From: Pseudomonas sp. PDM18 | GTDB taxonomy: Bacteria > Pseudomonadota > Gammaproteobacteria > Pseudomonadales > Pseudomonadaceae | DNA: 64,000 bases | Assembly (NCBI RefSeq): GCF_014852585.1 | Contig: NZ_JACVBX010000007.1 | Coordinates: 248,001 to 312,000, forward strand | Reading direction: 5' to 3' | Shown here: piece by piece, positions 15,903 through 23,999 of the stretch | Layout of the letters: the number at the start of each line of letters is the position of its first letter | How positions within the stretch are numbered: the stretch's first letter is position 1 | Notes under the pieces: generated by a model | Database searches by the model: none | What the model was told of the DNA's origin: nothing | Seen by the model: the letters and a program-made list of their open reading frames with translations, nothing else | Translations under genes and position numbers: made by a program

Positions 15903-16672
15903 GCGCGCTGTTTACCCTGGCCGGCAAGGCTGCACTGATCACCGGCGCCACCCGCGGCATCGGCCTGGCCATCGCCCGCGAGTACGGTCTTGCTGGCGCG
16001 CGTCTGGTGATCAGCAGCGAAAGTGCCGATGACTGTGCACGAGCGGTGAAGTTGCTGGCGGACGAGGGCATCGATGTGATCGCCGTGGCCGCCGACCTAC
16101 GTGACGCGAACGCCGTGCAGGCACTGGCGCAGCGGGCTCTGGAGCATCTCGGCCGGCTCGATGCACTGGTCTGCAATGCCGGAGTCGCGCCACACATGGG
16201 GCCGCTCGGCACGGCCAGCGACGCCGACTGGGAGCTGACCTTCACCGTCAACTTGCGCAGCGCGCTGTGGCTGACAAGCGCCTTGCTCCCGGCCATGGCC
16301 GAAGGTGGCGGCGGCAGCGTAGTGCTGATGGCGAGCATCGCCGGCGTGCGCGGCAACAAGGGCCTGGGCCTGTACGGGCTGTCCAAGGCCGGACTGGCGC
16401 AGCTGGCGCGCAACCTGGCGGTGGAGTGGGGCCCGGCGAACATCCGCGTCAACGCCATCAGCCCCGGCGTGATCCACACCGAATTCGCCCGCCCGCTCAC
16501 CGACAACCCGGAGGTACTGCAGCGCCGCCTGGCGCTCACTCCGTTACGCCGGGTCGGCCGGCCCGAAGAAGTCGCGGCCCTGGCATTGCTGCTGGCGGCT
16601 CCCGGTGGCGCCTTCATCAGCGGACAGAACCTTATCGTCGACGGTGGCACGACCATCGGCGACGGCAATTGA
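15899..16672 (+). CDS. SDR family oxidoreductase
   Basis: A 257-residue classical short-chain dehydrogenase. The cofactor motif TGATRGIG is at residues 15-22, NAG follows, and the catalytic residues are S146, Y159 and K163 (YGLSK). The C-terminal SGQNLIVDGGTT is typical. Start overlaps the MFS stop by 4 nt. An NAD(P)-dependent alcohol or ketone oxidoreduction step in the pathway is likely. Confidence 0.9.
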   Translation: MSALFTLAGKAALITGATRGIGLAIAREYGLAGARLVISSESADDCARAVKLLADEGIDVIAVAADLRDANAVQALAQRALEHLGRLDALVCNAGVAPHMGPLGTASDADWELTFTVNLRSALWLTSALLPAMAEGGGGSVVLMASIAGVRGNKGLGLYGLSKAGLAQLARNLAVEWGPANIRVNAISPGVIHTEFARPLTDNPEVLQRRLALTPLRRVGRPEEVAALALLLAAPGGAFISGQNLIVDGGTTIGDGN

Positions 16673-16683
16673 AAGGAGACACC

Positions 16684-17256
16684 ATGCAACAGCTTCCCAC
16701 CTTCAAACGCGTAGTCACCGGCCACGACGCTCAGGGTCAGGCGGTGGTCGCCAGTTGCGGCCCGACGCCGAACAACTTCCCGCTCAAGGCGGTGCCCGGC
16801 ACCCTGTTCTACGAGGTGTGGAACAGCCTCGGCAGCCCCGCGCCGCTGGACAACGGCGACGACCCCACCGCCCAGCCGCTTCAGCTCAGCCCCGGACTAC
16901 AGGGCAGCGTCATCCGTGTGGTGGATATCCCGCCGGACAGCGTGCAGAACCAGGTCAGCGACGAAGACGCCGCAGCAGTCTTCGCCGAAATCGGTGAATC
17001 CCACGCCGGCACCGGCAAGGCCGACTCGAAGCACAAGCTGATGCACCGTACCCAGACCCTGGACTACGGCATCGTTACCGAGGGCGAGGTCTGGCTGGTG
17101 CTGGACGACGGCGAAGTGCACCTCAAGCGCGGCGACATCGTGGTGCAGCGTGGTACCAACCACGCGTGGAGCAACCGCACCGAAGCGATGGCGCGGATGG
17201 TCTTCATTCTTCTCGATGGCCGTTACGCGGCAGAGCTGAAGGAACTGCTGCCATGA
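16684..17256 (+). CDS. Cupin domain protein
   Basis: A 190-residue protein whose C-terminal half is a cupin barrel: YGIVTEGEVWLVLDDGEVHLKRGDIVVQRGTNHAWSN carries the Glu and final His of the metal site, while the usual first His-x-His pair is replaced around HRTQTLDYG, so metal binding may be weak or altered. AAGGAG lies 6 nt before the ATG. It overlaps the next gene by 4 nt. Such cupins often lie next to fumarylacetoacetate-hydrolase genes in aromatic clusters; the reaction is unknown. Confidence 0.82.
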   Translation: MQQLPTFKRVVTGHDAQGQAVVASCGPTPNNFPLKAVPGTLFYEVWNSLGSPAPLDNGDDPTAQPLQLSPGLQGSVIRVVDIPPDSVQNQVSDEDAAAVFAEIGESHAGTGKADSKHKLMHRTQTLDYGIVTEGEVWLVLDDGEVHLKRGDIVVQRGTNHAWSNRTEAMARMVFILLDGRYAAELKELLP

Positions 17257-18245
17257 AGCTCGCCACCCTCGATGACGGCAGCCGCGATGGCCGGTTGCTG
17301 GTGGTTTCCCGTGACCTGACGCGGGCGGTGGACGCCAGCGGTATCGCCGCCACTCTGCAGGCTGCACTGGACAACTGGGCGCTGCTGGAAGCTGACCTGC
17401 AGCGCCTGTACCAGCGGCTCAACGCCAATGCCGTCGCCGGCGCCTTCGACCTCGATCCGGCGCAACTCGCCGCGCCGTTGCCACGCGCCTGGCAATGGCT
17501 GGACGGCTCCTGCTTCCTCAGCCACGGCGAGCTGATGCAGAAGGCCTTCAACTTGGAGCCCATCGAAGGCGTCGAGCGCATTCCGTTGATCTACCAGGGC
17601 GCTGGCGATGACTTCCTCGGCCCGCGCGCGGATATCCCGCTGCCCAGTGAAGCCCACGGTATCGACTTCGAAGGCGAGTTCGCCGTGCTGCTCGACGCGG
17701 TGCCCATGGGCTGCCCGGCGGAGCAGGCGCTCAAACATGTGCGCCTGGTGCTGCAGCTCAACGACGTCAGCCTGCGAGCACTGGCGCCACGGGAGATGAA
17801 GACCGGCTTCGGCTTCCTCCAGGCCAAGCCGGCGTCCAGCTTCGCCCCGGTGGCGGTGACCCCGGACGAGTTGGGCGGCGCCTGGCGCGATGGCCGCGTG
17901 CACCTGCCGCTGACGGTGGAGTGGAACGGCGAATGGTTCGGCCATCCCCACGGCGGCGCCATGCACTTCGGCTTCCATGACCTGATCGCCCATGCCGCCC
18001 TGACCCGGCGCCTGAGCGCCGGCACGCTGATCGGTTCGGGCACCGTGTCCAACGCCGACCGCTCCGTCGGCTCGGCCTGCATTGCCGAGCGCCGTGCCAT
18101 CGAGACCATCGCCCACGGCGCGCCACGCACTGCTTTCATGCACTTCGGCGACCGCGTGCGTATGGAGGCTCGCGGCAGCGACGGCGAGGTGCTCTTCGGC
18201 GCCATCGACCAGTGCGTGGTTCAAGGGGGCTGGCCATGCGCGTGA
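17253..18245 (+). CDS. Fumarylacetoacetate hydrolase family protein
   Basis: A 330-residue FAH-fold enzyme. The metal site pattern is present: FEGEFAVLLD (E-x-E) and LNDVSLR (Asp), with GSGTVSN near the C-terminus as in this fold. The N-terminal ~80 residues form the small domain of the long FAH subfamily. Family members hydrolyse C-C bonds of 1,3-dioxo products of ring cleavage or hydrate/decarboxylate meta-pathway dienoates. In this operon a late step after ring opening is the natural role. It overlaps the cupin by 4 nt and the epimerase by 10 nt. Confidence 0.88.
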   Translation: MKLATLDDGSRDGRLLVVSRDLTRAVDASGIAATLQAALDNWALLEADLQRLYQRLNANAVAGAFDLDPAQLAAPLPRAWQWLDGSCFLSHGELMQKAFNLEPIEGVERIPLIYQGAGDDFLGPRADIPLPSEAHGIDFEGEFAVLLDAVPMGCPAEQALKHVRLVLQLNDVSLRALAPREMKTGFGFLQAKPASSFAPVAVTPDELGGAWRDGRVHLPLTVEWNGEWFGHPHGGAMHFGFHDLIAHAALTRRLSAGTLIGSGTVSNADRSVGSACIAERRAIETIAHGAPRTAFMHFGDRVRMEARGSDGEVLFGAIDQCVVQGGWPCA

Positions 18246-19219
18246 TGGTCAGCGGGGCCAATGGATTTGTCGGCCGCCTGCTGGTGCGGCGCCTGTTGGA
18301 AGCCGGCGTGCTGCGCGGCAAGCGGATCGGAGCCTTGCTATTGCTGGACCAGAAACTCGAAGGCCTGCCCGACGATTCTCGCCTGCGCCGACATTACGGC
18401 AGCGTCACCGATCCGGCCCTGCTGCGCCGCGTGCTGGCCGATGGCGTCGACGTAGTGTTCCATCTGGTGAGCGTGCCCGGCGGTGCCGCCGAAGCGCAGT
18501 ACGAATTGGGTTACCAGGTCAACCTGCAGGCCAGCCTGGAGCTGCTGCACCAGCTGCGCAATCCCGCGCGGCCGCCTGTGCTGGTTTATGCCAGTAGCGT
18601 GGCGGTCTATGGCGGCGAATTGCCCGCGCGGATGGACGAGGAACAACCGGCGGCGCCGCAACTGTCCTACGCGGCGCACAAGCGCATGGTGGAGATCGCC
18701 CTGCAAGACCTGTCCCGGCGCGGCGAAGTGGATGGCCGCGCACTGCGCCTGCCGGGCATAGTCGCCCGGCCGCGCGAACCCAACGGCTTGCGCTCGGCCT
18801 TCATGAGCGACCTGCTGCACGCCTGTGCAGCGGGGGACAGCTACACCTGCCCAGTGTCGCCGCAGGCCAGCGCCTGGTGGATGTCGGCGCGCTGCTGCGT
18901 GGACAACCTGCTGCACGCCGCCGAACTCAGGGAGCCCGGTAGTCAACGGGTGTGGCAATTGCCGGTGCTGCAGCTGTCGATTGCCCAGGTGCTCGCCGGG
19001 CTCGCCGCCTTTTTCGGCGAAGCCAACTGCGAGCGCATCGCCTTCGATCCCGATCCGCAACTGGAGGCGCTGTTCGGCGCCTATCCGCCACTGCGCACGC
19101 CGCAGGCCCGCGAGCTGGGCTTCTGCCACGACGGCACGGTGGCCGGGCTGCTGCGCAACGCCCTCGATCTTCCGCCGCGCCGCAGCCGCGCCGCCGCCCG
19201 CAAAGGAATCTCCGCATGA
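18236..19219 (+). CDS. NAD-dependent epimerase/dehydratase family protein (DenD-like)
   Basis: A 327-residue extended SDR. The NAD motif is GANGFVG (residues 7-13). The catalytic set is S-S in YASSVAVYG and a Y-x3-K at SYAAHK. Overall it resembles D-erythronate dehydrogenase DenD and related NAD-dependent epimerases. It overlaps the upstream FAH gene by 10 nt and the downstream cyclase by 4 nt. A sugar substrate is not obvious in this setting, so it may oxidise or reduce a hydroxy-acid fragment released from the ring; that is inference. Confidence 0.84.
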   Translation: MRVMVSGANGFVGRLLVRRLLEAGVLRGKRIGALLLLDQKLEGLPDDSRLRRHYGSVTDPALLRRVLADGVDVVFHLVSVPGGAAEAQYELGYQVNLQASLELLHQLRNPARPPVLVYASSVAVYGGELPARMDEEQPAAPQLSYAAHKRMVEIALQDLSRRGEVDGRALRLPGIVARPREPNGLRSAFMSDLLHACAAGDSYTCPVSPQASAWWMSARCCVDNLLHAAELREPGSQRVWQLPVLQLSIAQVLAGLAAFFGEANCERIAFDPDPQLEALFGAYPPLRTPQARELGFCHDGTVAGLLRNALDLPPRRSRAAARKGISA

Positions 19220-19998
19220 GCCTGAACCAACGCCGCTTGCTGGACCTGTCCGTGACCCTGGACAACAACCCCTACACCGACCCGCCGCCGCTGCTGCCGA
19301 AGATCGACTACATGGACCACCAGCAGGGCTGGCCGGAAATGGCCGCGATGTTCCCCGGCCTGCGCAAGGAGGACCTGCCTGGCGACGAGTCCTGGGCGGC
19401 GGAGCGCCTGCAGATCACCACCCACAGCGGCACGCATATGGATGCACCGTGGCACTACGCGTCCACCACCGACGGTGGCAAGCCGGCCTTCGGCATCGAC
19501 GAACTGCCGCTGGACTGGTGCCTGCAACCGGGGGTGAAGCTGGACTTTCGTCACCTCCCGGACGGCCATGTGGTGACTGCCGCCGAGGTCGAGGCCGAAC
19601 TGGCGCGCATCGGCCATGCGCTGCAGCCGCTGGACATCGTGCTGGTTAATACCCGCGCCGGCAGCCTGTTCGGCCAGCCGGGCTACCTCGAAGCCGGCGT
19701 CGGCATGGGTCGCGAGGCGACGCTTTACCTGCTGGAGCGCGGCGTGCGGGTGGTGGGCACCGATGCCTGGAGCTGGGACGCACCTTTCAAGTACACCCGC
19801 GAGCGCTTCGCCGCCTCGGGCGATGCGTCGATCATCTGGGAAGGCCACAAGGCCGGGCGCGACATCGGCTACGGGCAGATGGAGAAGCTCGCCAACCTCG
19901 AGCAATTGCCTGATCACGGCTTCCTGGTCAGCTGCTTCCCCTACAAGATTCGCCACGCCTCCGCGGGTTTCGTGCGCGCCGTGGCGATCCTCGAGTGA
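19216..19998 (+). CDS. Cyclase family protein (kynurenine formamidase / isatin hydrolase-like)
   Basis: A 260-residue metal-dependent hydrolase of the cyclase family. The hallmark metal motif THSGTHMDAPWH is at about residues 74-85, and a histidine-rich C-terminal segment (WEGHKAG) follows. Relatives hydrolyse amide or lactam bonds (formylkynurenine, isatin) or act on ring-opened acids. ATG overlaps the previous stop (ATGA). It is the last gene of the tightly packed run that starts with the FAD hydroxylase. Confidence 0.87.
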   Translation: MSLNQRRLLDLSVTLDNNPYTDPPPLLPKIDYMDHQQGWPEMAAMFPGLRKEDLPGDESWAAERLQITTHSGTHMDAPWHYASTTDGGKPAFGIDELPLDWCLQPGVKLDFRHLPDGHVVTAAEVEAELARIGHALQPLDIVLVNTRAGSLFGQPGYLEAGVGMGREATLYLLERGVRVVGTDAWSWDAPFKYTRERFAASGDASIIWEGHKAGRDIGYGQMEKLANLEQLPDHGFLVSCFPYKIRHASAGFVRAVAILE

Positions 19999-20008
19999 CT
20001 GCCTGGCG

Positions 20009-20039
20009 TTGACTCTCCCCCCAGGGGGAGGCTTTAGGC
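20009..20039 (+). promoter_or_regulatory. MerR-type promoter with long spacer
   Basis: -35 TTGACT (20009-20014) and -10-like TTAGGC (20034-20039) are separated by 19 bp. The spacer holds a near-central dyad CTCCCCC-CA-GGGGGAG (20015-20030). Long spacers with a dyad are the mark of MerR-activated promoters, and a merR gene lies two genes downstream. Confidence 0.75.
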
Positions 20040-20069
20040 TCGACTCGCTTACACAAGGAGTCGAGCACC

Positions 20070-20648
20070 ATGCAACAGAAACGGATCCTCCTGATCCTCG
20101 GGCACCCCAGCGACGACAGCTTCTGCGGCGCGATCGCCGAGCGCTACCGGGAAGCCGCCAGCGGCGCCGGCCATGAAGTCAGGCTGCTGCGCCTGGGCGA
20201 GCTGGACTTCGACCCGGTGTTGCGCAGCGGCTACAACCGCGAGCAGCCGCTGGAACCGGCCCTGCTGCAGGCGCAGCAGGCGATTGCCTGGGCCGATCAC
20301 CTGGCGCTGGTGTTTCCGGTCTGGTGGGGGGGGGTGCCCGCGTTGCTCAAGGGCTTTCTCGACCGGGCGTTGCTGCCCGGTTTCGCCTTCCGTTATCGAA
20401 AGGGCTCGGCCTTTCCGGAAAAACTGCTCAAGGGGCGCACCGCGCATCTGCTGGCGACCCTGGACACGCCGCCCTGGTACTTCCGCTGGTTCCAGCGCAT
20501 GCCCGCGCTGCAGCAGATGCGCAGGACCACCCTGGAATTCTGTGGCATCCGGCCGACCGGCACGCTCCTGCTCGGGCCGATCCTCCACTCGGCGCCGCAG
20601 CGCCGCGAGGGCTGGCTGCGGCAGGTGCAGTCGCTGGCTGGCGGATGA
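20070..20648 (+). CDS. NAD(P)H:quinone oxidoreductase-like flavoprotein
   Basis: A 192-residue flavodoxin-fold NAD(P)H dehydrogenase (quinone) family protein. The FMN/FAD region ILLILGHPSDDSFC at the N-terminus and FPVWWGGVPALLKGFLDR near residues 82-99 are typical. Enzymes of this family reduce quinones or electrophiles by two electrons. ATG has AAGGAG 9 nt upstream. The codons for the conserved WWGGV stretch form a run of nine G (20326-20334), unusual because Gly is normally GGC here. It is the first gene behind the MerR promoter. Confidence 0.87.
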   Translation: MQQKRILLILGHPSDDSFCGAIAERYREAASGAGHEVRLLRLGELDFDPVLRSGYNREQPLEPALLQAQQAIAWADHLALVFPVWWGGVPALLKGFLDRALLPGFAFRYRKGSAFPEKLLKGRTAHLLATLDTPPWYFRWFQRMPALQQMRRTTLEFCGIRPTGTLLLGPILHSAPQRREGWLRQVQSLAGG

Positions 20649-20714
20649 TCCGCAGGCTGGGATTTTCGCCGCGCCTGCCGCATGCTGGCCGCCGCCTGTG
20701 CAGGAGTGGTTCAC

Positions 20715-21095
20715 ATGTATATCGGGAAGGTCGCCGAACTGTCCGGCACCACAGTCAAGTGCATTCGTCACTATGAGGAAATCGGCTTGCTGCCCACGCC
20801 GCGTCGCGAGGGCAAGTACCGCGTCTACACGCCGGAGACGGTCGAGTTGCTGGTGTTCATCAAGTGCGCCCAGCAGCTGGGCTTTCGCCTCAAGGAGATG
20901 CAGGAGATCTTCCAGCGCGGCGATGAGCTGTCGCGCTGGGACCTCGTGCGCGAAGCGATTGCGGCGAAGAAGCAGGAACTGAGCCGGCGTATCGCGGAGC
21001 TGCAGAGCCACTACGAGGGCCTGGAGGATTTCGAGAAAGGCCTGCTCGACGCCACCGCGCTCTGCGACCTGGAGCGCCTGCCAGCCGTGGGCTGA
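20715..21095 (+). CDS. MerR family transcriptional regulator
   Basis: A 126-residue MerR regulator: helix-turn-helix YIGKVAELSGTTVKCIRHYEEIGLL, wing YRVYTPETVELLVFIKCAQQLGF, and a long dimerisation helix to about residue 105. Cys residues at 16, in FIKCAQ and near the C-terminus are present but do not form a known metal-binding set. GGAG lies 8 nt before the ATG. It follows the flavoprotein in the same direction, so the promoter at 20009 probably makes an autoregulated two-gene operon. A redox or electrophile signal is a guess from the target. Confidence 0.9.
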   Translation: MYIGKVAELSGTTVKCIRHYEEIGLLPTPRREGKYRVYTPETVELLVFIKCAQQLGFRLKEMQEIFQRGDELSRWDLVREAIAAKKQELSRRIAELQSHYEGLEDFEKGLLDATALCDLERLPAVG

Positions 21096-21180
21096 ACGAC
21101 CCTTTGTCGCCTCGCTTCGAGCCGCGCCATGCAGCGTCTTTACTGGCACAGAGAACCTGTCGCTCAGCGAGGCCAGCGTG

Positions 21181-21525
21181 ATGATCAGCCAGGAGGTGGC
21201 ACCCGAGACCCGGGGTGTGACGGTGGAGCTGTTGTCCTCGGTCGACCTCGGCCCCGAGATCGACGGCATGGCGGGCCGGCAGTTGCGCATGCGCCGGGTG
21301 ACCATCGCGCCCGGCGGCGTGTTCGGGCCGGTGCATGACCACGTGGACCGCCCCGGCACGGTGTTCATCCTGCAGGGCACCATCACCGACCATCGCAATG
21401 GCATCGCCACCGACTACGGGCCGGGAGTCGGCTGGCCCGAGGACCACGACACCACGCATTGGCTGGAGAACCGCGGCAGCGTCACCGCGGTGGAAATCTC
21501 GGTCGATATCGTCCGGCTGGGCTAG
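21181..21525 (+). CDS. Cupin domain protein
   Basis: A 114-residue single cupin. The barrel motif is GPVHDHVDRPGTVFILQGTITDHRNG with two His of the metal site, and a late His in HDTTHWLENRG. GCGAGG lies about 10 nt before the ATG. Small cupins of this type include isomerases and ligand-binding proteins; no function can be assigned. It follows merR by 85 bp and may be co-transcribed. Confidence 0.75.
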   Translation: MISQEVAPETRGVTVELLSSVDLGPEIDGMAGRQLRMRRVTIAPGGVFGPVHDHVDRPGTVFILQGTITDHRNGIATDYGPGVGWPEDHDTTHWLENRGSVTAVEISVDIVRLG

Positions 21526-21624
21526 CCCCTGCCGGGCGCGTTGCTTCGATCACCAACTGCAAGCACTCACTCAATGGCATGAACGAGGGACGACGAGCCG
21601 TGCTCGCCGATCAGGAGGGTTGCG

Positions 21625-22287
21625 ATGGACAAAGCCGAGAAGGGCACCTGGCAGCGGGTGCTGGAACCGATCGACCGCATCACCGAAGTGATTTTCGGCC
21701 TGCTGATGGCCATGACCTTCATCGGCTCGCTGAGCGTGGCGACCTCGGGGCGCGAGGAGGTGCGCACCATGCTGATCGCCGCGCTGGGCTGCAACCTCGC
21801 CTGGGGCCTGGCCGACGCCGTGATCTTCCTGATGCGCACCTGGACCGAGCGCACCCGCAGCCGAACCTTGCTGGCGAGCCTGCAGCGCAGCGAGCCGGGC
21901 CACGGGCAGGGCCTGATCGCCGCCGAGCTGCCGCCGCGCCTCTCCACTGCGGTGGGGCCGGACGGGCTGGAAATGCTGCGCCAGCACTTGCTGCGGGAAG
22001 CCGCTGGAACTTCGGGGCCGGCGCGGATCGGCTGGGAGGACGTCAAGGGCGCGCTGGCCACCTTCCTGCTGGTGGTGCTGGCGACCTTCCCGCTGGTCAT
22101 TCCCTTCCTGCTGATCGACCAGACCGGCCCGGCCATCCGCGCCTCCAATGCGGTGGCGCTGGCGATGCTGTTCATTTCCGGCTGGATGCTCGCCCGCTAC
22201 TCCGGCGGTTCGCCCTGGGCGGCGGGGATTGCATTGGCGGTGGTGGGCACGGCGCTGCTGTTCGCCATCATCGCGCTGGGCGGCTGA
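21625..22287 (+). CDS. VIT1/CCC1-like integral membrane protein
   Basis: A 220-residue membrane protein with two N-terminal helices (about residues 22-72), a soluble linker (80-135) and three C-terminal helices (140-218). The arrangement and the ITEVIFGLLMAMTFIGSLSVAT segment resemble the VIT/CCC1 iron and manganese transporter family, but the usual metal-binding Glu-rich insert is not evident in the linker. AGGAGG lies 8 nt before the ATG. Transport activity is uncertain. Confidence 0.68.
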   Translation: MDKAEKGTWQRVLEPIDRITEVIFGLLMAMTFIGSLSVATSGREEVRTMLIAALGCNLAWGLADAVIFLMRTWTERTRSRTLLASLQRSEPGHGQGLIAAELPPRLSTAVGPDGLEMLRQHLLREAAGTSGPARIGWEDVKGALATFLLVVLATFPLVIPFLLIDQTGPAIRASNAVALAMLFISGWMLARYSGGSPWAAGIALAVVGTALLFAIIALGG

Positions 22288-22306
22288 GGCCCGGTCGGCT
22301 GTTCGT

Positions 22307-23206
22307 TCAGGCCGGCCCGGCCCCCAGTTCGGCGACCACCTGATCGACGAAACGGCGCAGCTTCGGCGGCATGCGGCGGTCGCTGGCGTAGAGCAGATGA
22401 ACCTGCCGCGCCGGCGCCTGGAGGTCGGCAAACAACTGCACCAGGCGGCCCTGGCGAAGGTCTTCGGCGAGCATCATCTCGGCGCCCAGGATGATGCCCA
22501 GGCCGTCGCACGCGGCGGCGCGCTGGGCACGGGCGTCGTTGATCTGGAGGCGGCTGTTCTGGGCCAGCAGCTGCAGGCTCTCGCCTCCCAGCATGTGCCA
22601 CCCTCCGGAGACTGACGCCGGCCAGGCGGTAAGGCCCAGGCAGTGGTGCCCCTGCAGGTCGTCGGGCGTCTGCGGCGTGCCGTGCTCGGCCAGGTAGGCG
22701 GGCGCTGCGCAGGCGATCAGCCGATAGGCCGCCAAGGGGCGGGCGACCAGGCTGGAGTCGTCCAGCGGGCCGATGCGGATCACCGCTTCGAAGTTCTCGT
22801 CGATCAGGTCCACCAGACGATCATTGAGCGACAGCTCGATCTTCACGTCCGGGTGCTGGCGCAGGTAGCGGCCCAGCAGCGGCATCAGGCAGTAGGTGCC
22901 GTAGGTGACCGGGGCGCTGATCCGCAGGCGTCCGCGGGGGACTGCGAGATGGTCCAGGGCCAGCGCATCCGCCGCTTCGGCTTCGGCCAGCACGCGCTTG
23001 CAGCTTTCGTAGTAGTGCTGGCCGATCTCGGTCAGGCTCTGTCGGCGGGTGGTGCGGTTGAGCAGCTTGACGCCCAGACGCTCCTCCAGCGCGCTGACAT
23101 GCTTGCCGGCCATCTGCGAGGACATGCCCAGCGCCGCCCCGGCGGCGGAGAAGGAGCCGCTGTCGGCCGCCCTGACGAACACTGCCATGCTCTGCAATCG
23201 ATCCAT
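22307..23206 (-). CDS. LysR-type transcriptional regulator (CrgA/DmlR-like)
   Basis: A 299-residue LysR regulator with the MDRLQSMAVFVRAADSGSFSAAGAALGMSSQMAGKHV helix-turn-helix of the CrgA/DmlR/AaeR branch. It is divergent from the NADP-reductase-like gene at 23346. The 139-bp interval contains AT-rich half dyads (for example CTTGCAAAT and ATTTAAG around 23233-23256) where it could bind. It likely controls that gene and itself. Confidence 0.9.
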   Translation of the reverse strand: MDRLQSMAVFVRAADSGSFSAAGAALGMSSQMAGKHVSALEERLGVKLLNRTTRRQSLTEIGQHYYESCKRVLAEAEAADALALDHLAVPRGRLRISAPVTYGTYCLMPLLGRYLRQHPDVKIELSLNDRLVDLIDENFEAVIRIGPLDDSSLVARPLAAYRLIACAAPAYLAEHGTPQTPDDLQGHHCLGLTAWPASVSGGWHMLGGESLQLLAQNSRLQINDARAQRAAACDGLGIILGAEMMLAEDLRQGRLVQLFADLQAPARQVHLLYASDRRMPPKLRRFVDQVVAELGAGPA

Positions 23207-23345
23207 GATTCGCTACCTGTGGTTTCGACACTTGCAAATGAAGGTCGATATTTAAGCTGCCTGATTTCAAATAGCATCCTGGCTTCCGGTCTGGCTGGCA
23301 AGCGCGGGCCGGTTCCCACTGCACTGCAAGCGAAGGAGTCAGGCG

Positions 23346-23999
23346 ATGCGTATCGGAATCATCGGGGCGGGGTTCATTGGCCGCGCCATGGCGGCACTTG
23401 CCGTGAGGAACGGTTGCGAGGTCATGCTCAGCAATTCCCGCGGGCCGCACACGCTGGCCAGCAGCGCCGCTTCCCTGGGCTGCGAGGTTGGCACCGTGAA
23501 GCAGGCGGCAAGCTTCGGCGAGCTGGTGCTGCTGGCCATTCCCTTCGGCCGTTACCCGCAATTGCCGGTGGAAGCCTTCGCCGGCAAGGTCGTGTTGGAT
23601 GCCGGCAATTACTACCCGCAGCGCGACGGCCAGCTTGCCGCGCTGGACAGCCGGCAAACCACCACCAGCGAAATGCTCGCGCAGCATCTGGTCGGCGCCA
23701 GGGTGGTCAAGGCGTTCAACGCCATTCTCGAGCGTGATCTGCTTCGCGATGCCCGCCCGGCGGGCGCCGCGGACCGTCGGGCGTTGCCCATCGCTGGCGA
23801 CGACCTGCCGGCCAAGCAGGCGGTCAGCGATCTGCACGAGCGCCTGGGTTACGACGTGGTCGATGCCGGCGCGCTGGCCGAAGGGCGGCGTTTCGAGCGC
23901 GCGCGCCCGGCTTATTGCCGGCGGCTGGACAGCGTCGGCCTGCGCGCCGCACTGGCCGATGACGGTCCCGATCAGGTGGAGGGCAGCTGGCGTGAATGA
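23346..23999 (+). CDS. NADPH-dependent F420 reductase-like (Rossmann) protein
   Basis: A 217-residue Rossmann protein of the NADP oxidoreductase/coenzyme F420-dependent family. GIIGAGFIGRAM (residues 4-15) binds the dinucleotide and NSRGP (30-34) fits NADP phosphate recognition. VVKAFNAI near residue 120 is typical of the family. In pseudomonads, which lack F420, such proteins have other, unknown substrates. AAGGAG lies 9 nt before the ATG. It overlaps the DUF998 gene by 8 nt and is divergent from a LysR gene. Confidence 0.85.
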   Translation: MRIGIIGAGFIGRAMAALAVRNGCEVMLSNSRGPHTLASSAASLGCEVGTVKQAASFGELVLLAIPFGRYPQLPVEAFAGKVVLDAGNYYPQRDGQLAALDSRQTTTSEMLAQHLVGARVVKAFNAILERDLLRDARPAGAADRRALPIAGDDLPAKQAVSDLHERLGYDVVDAGALAEGRRFERARPAYCRRLDSVGLRAALADDGPDQVEGSWRE

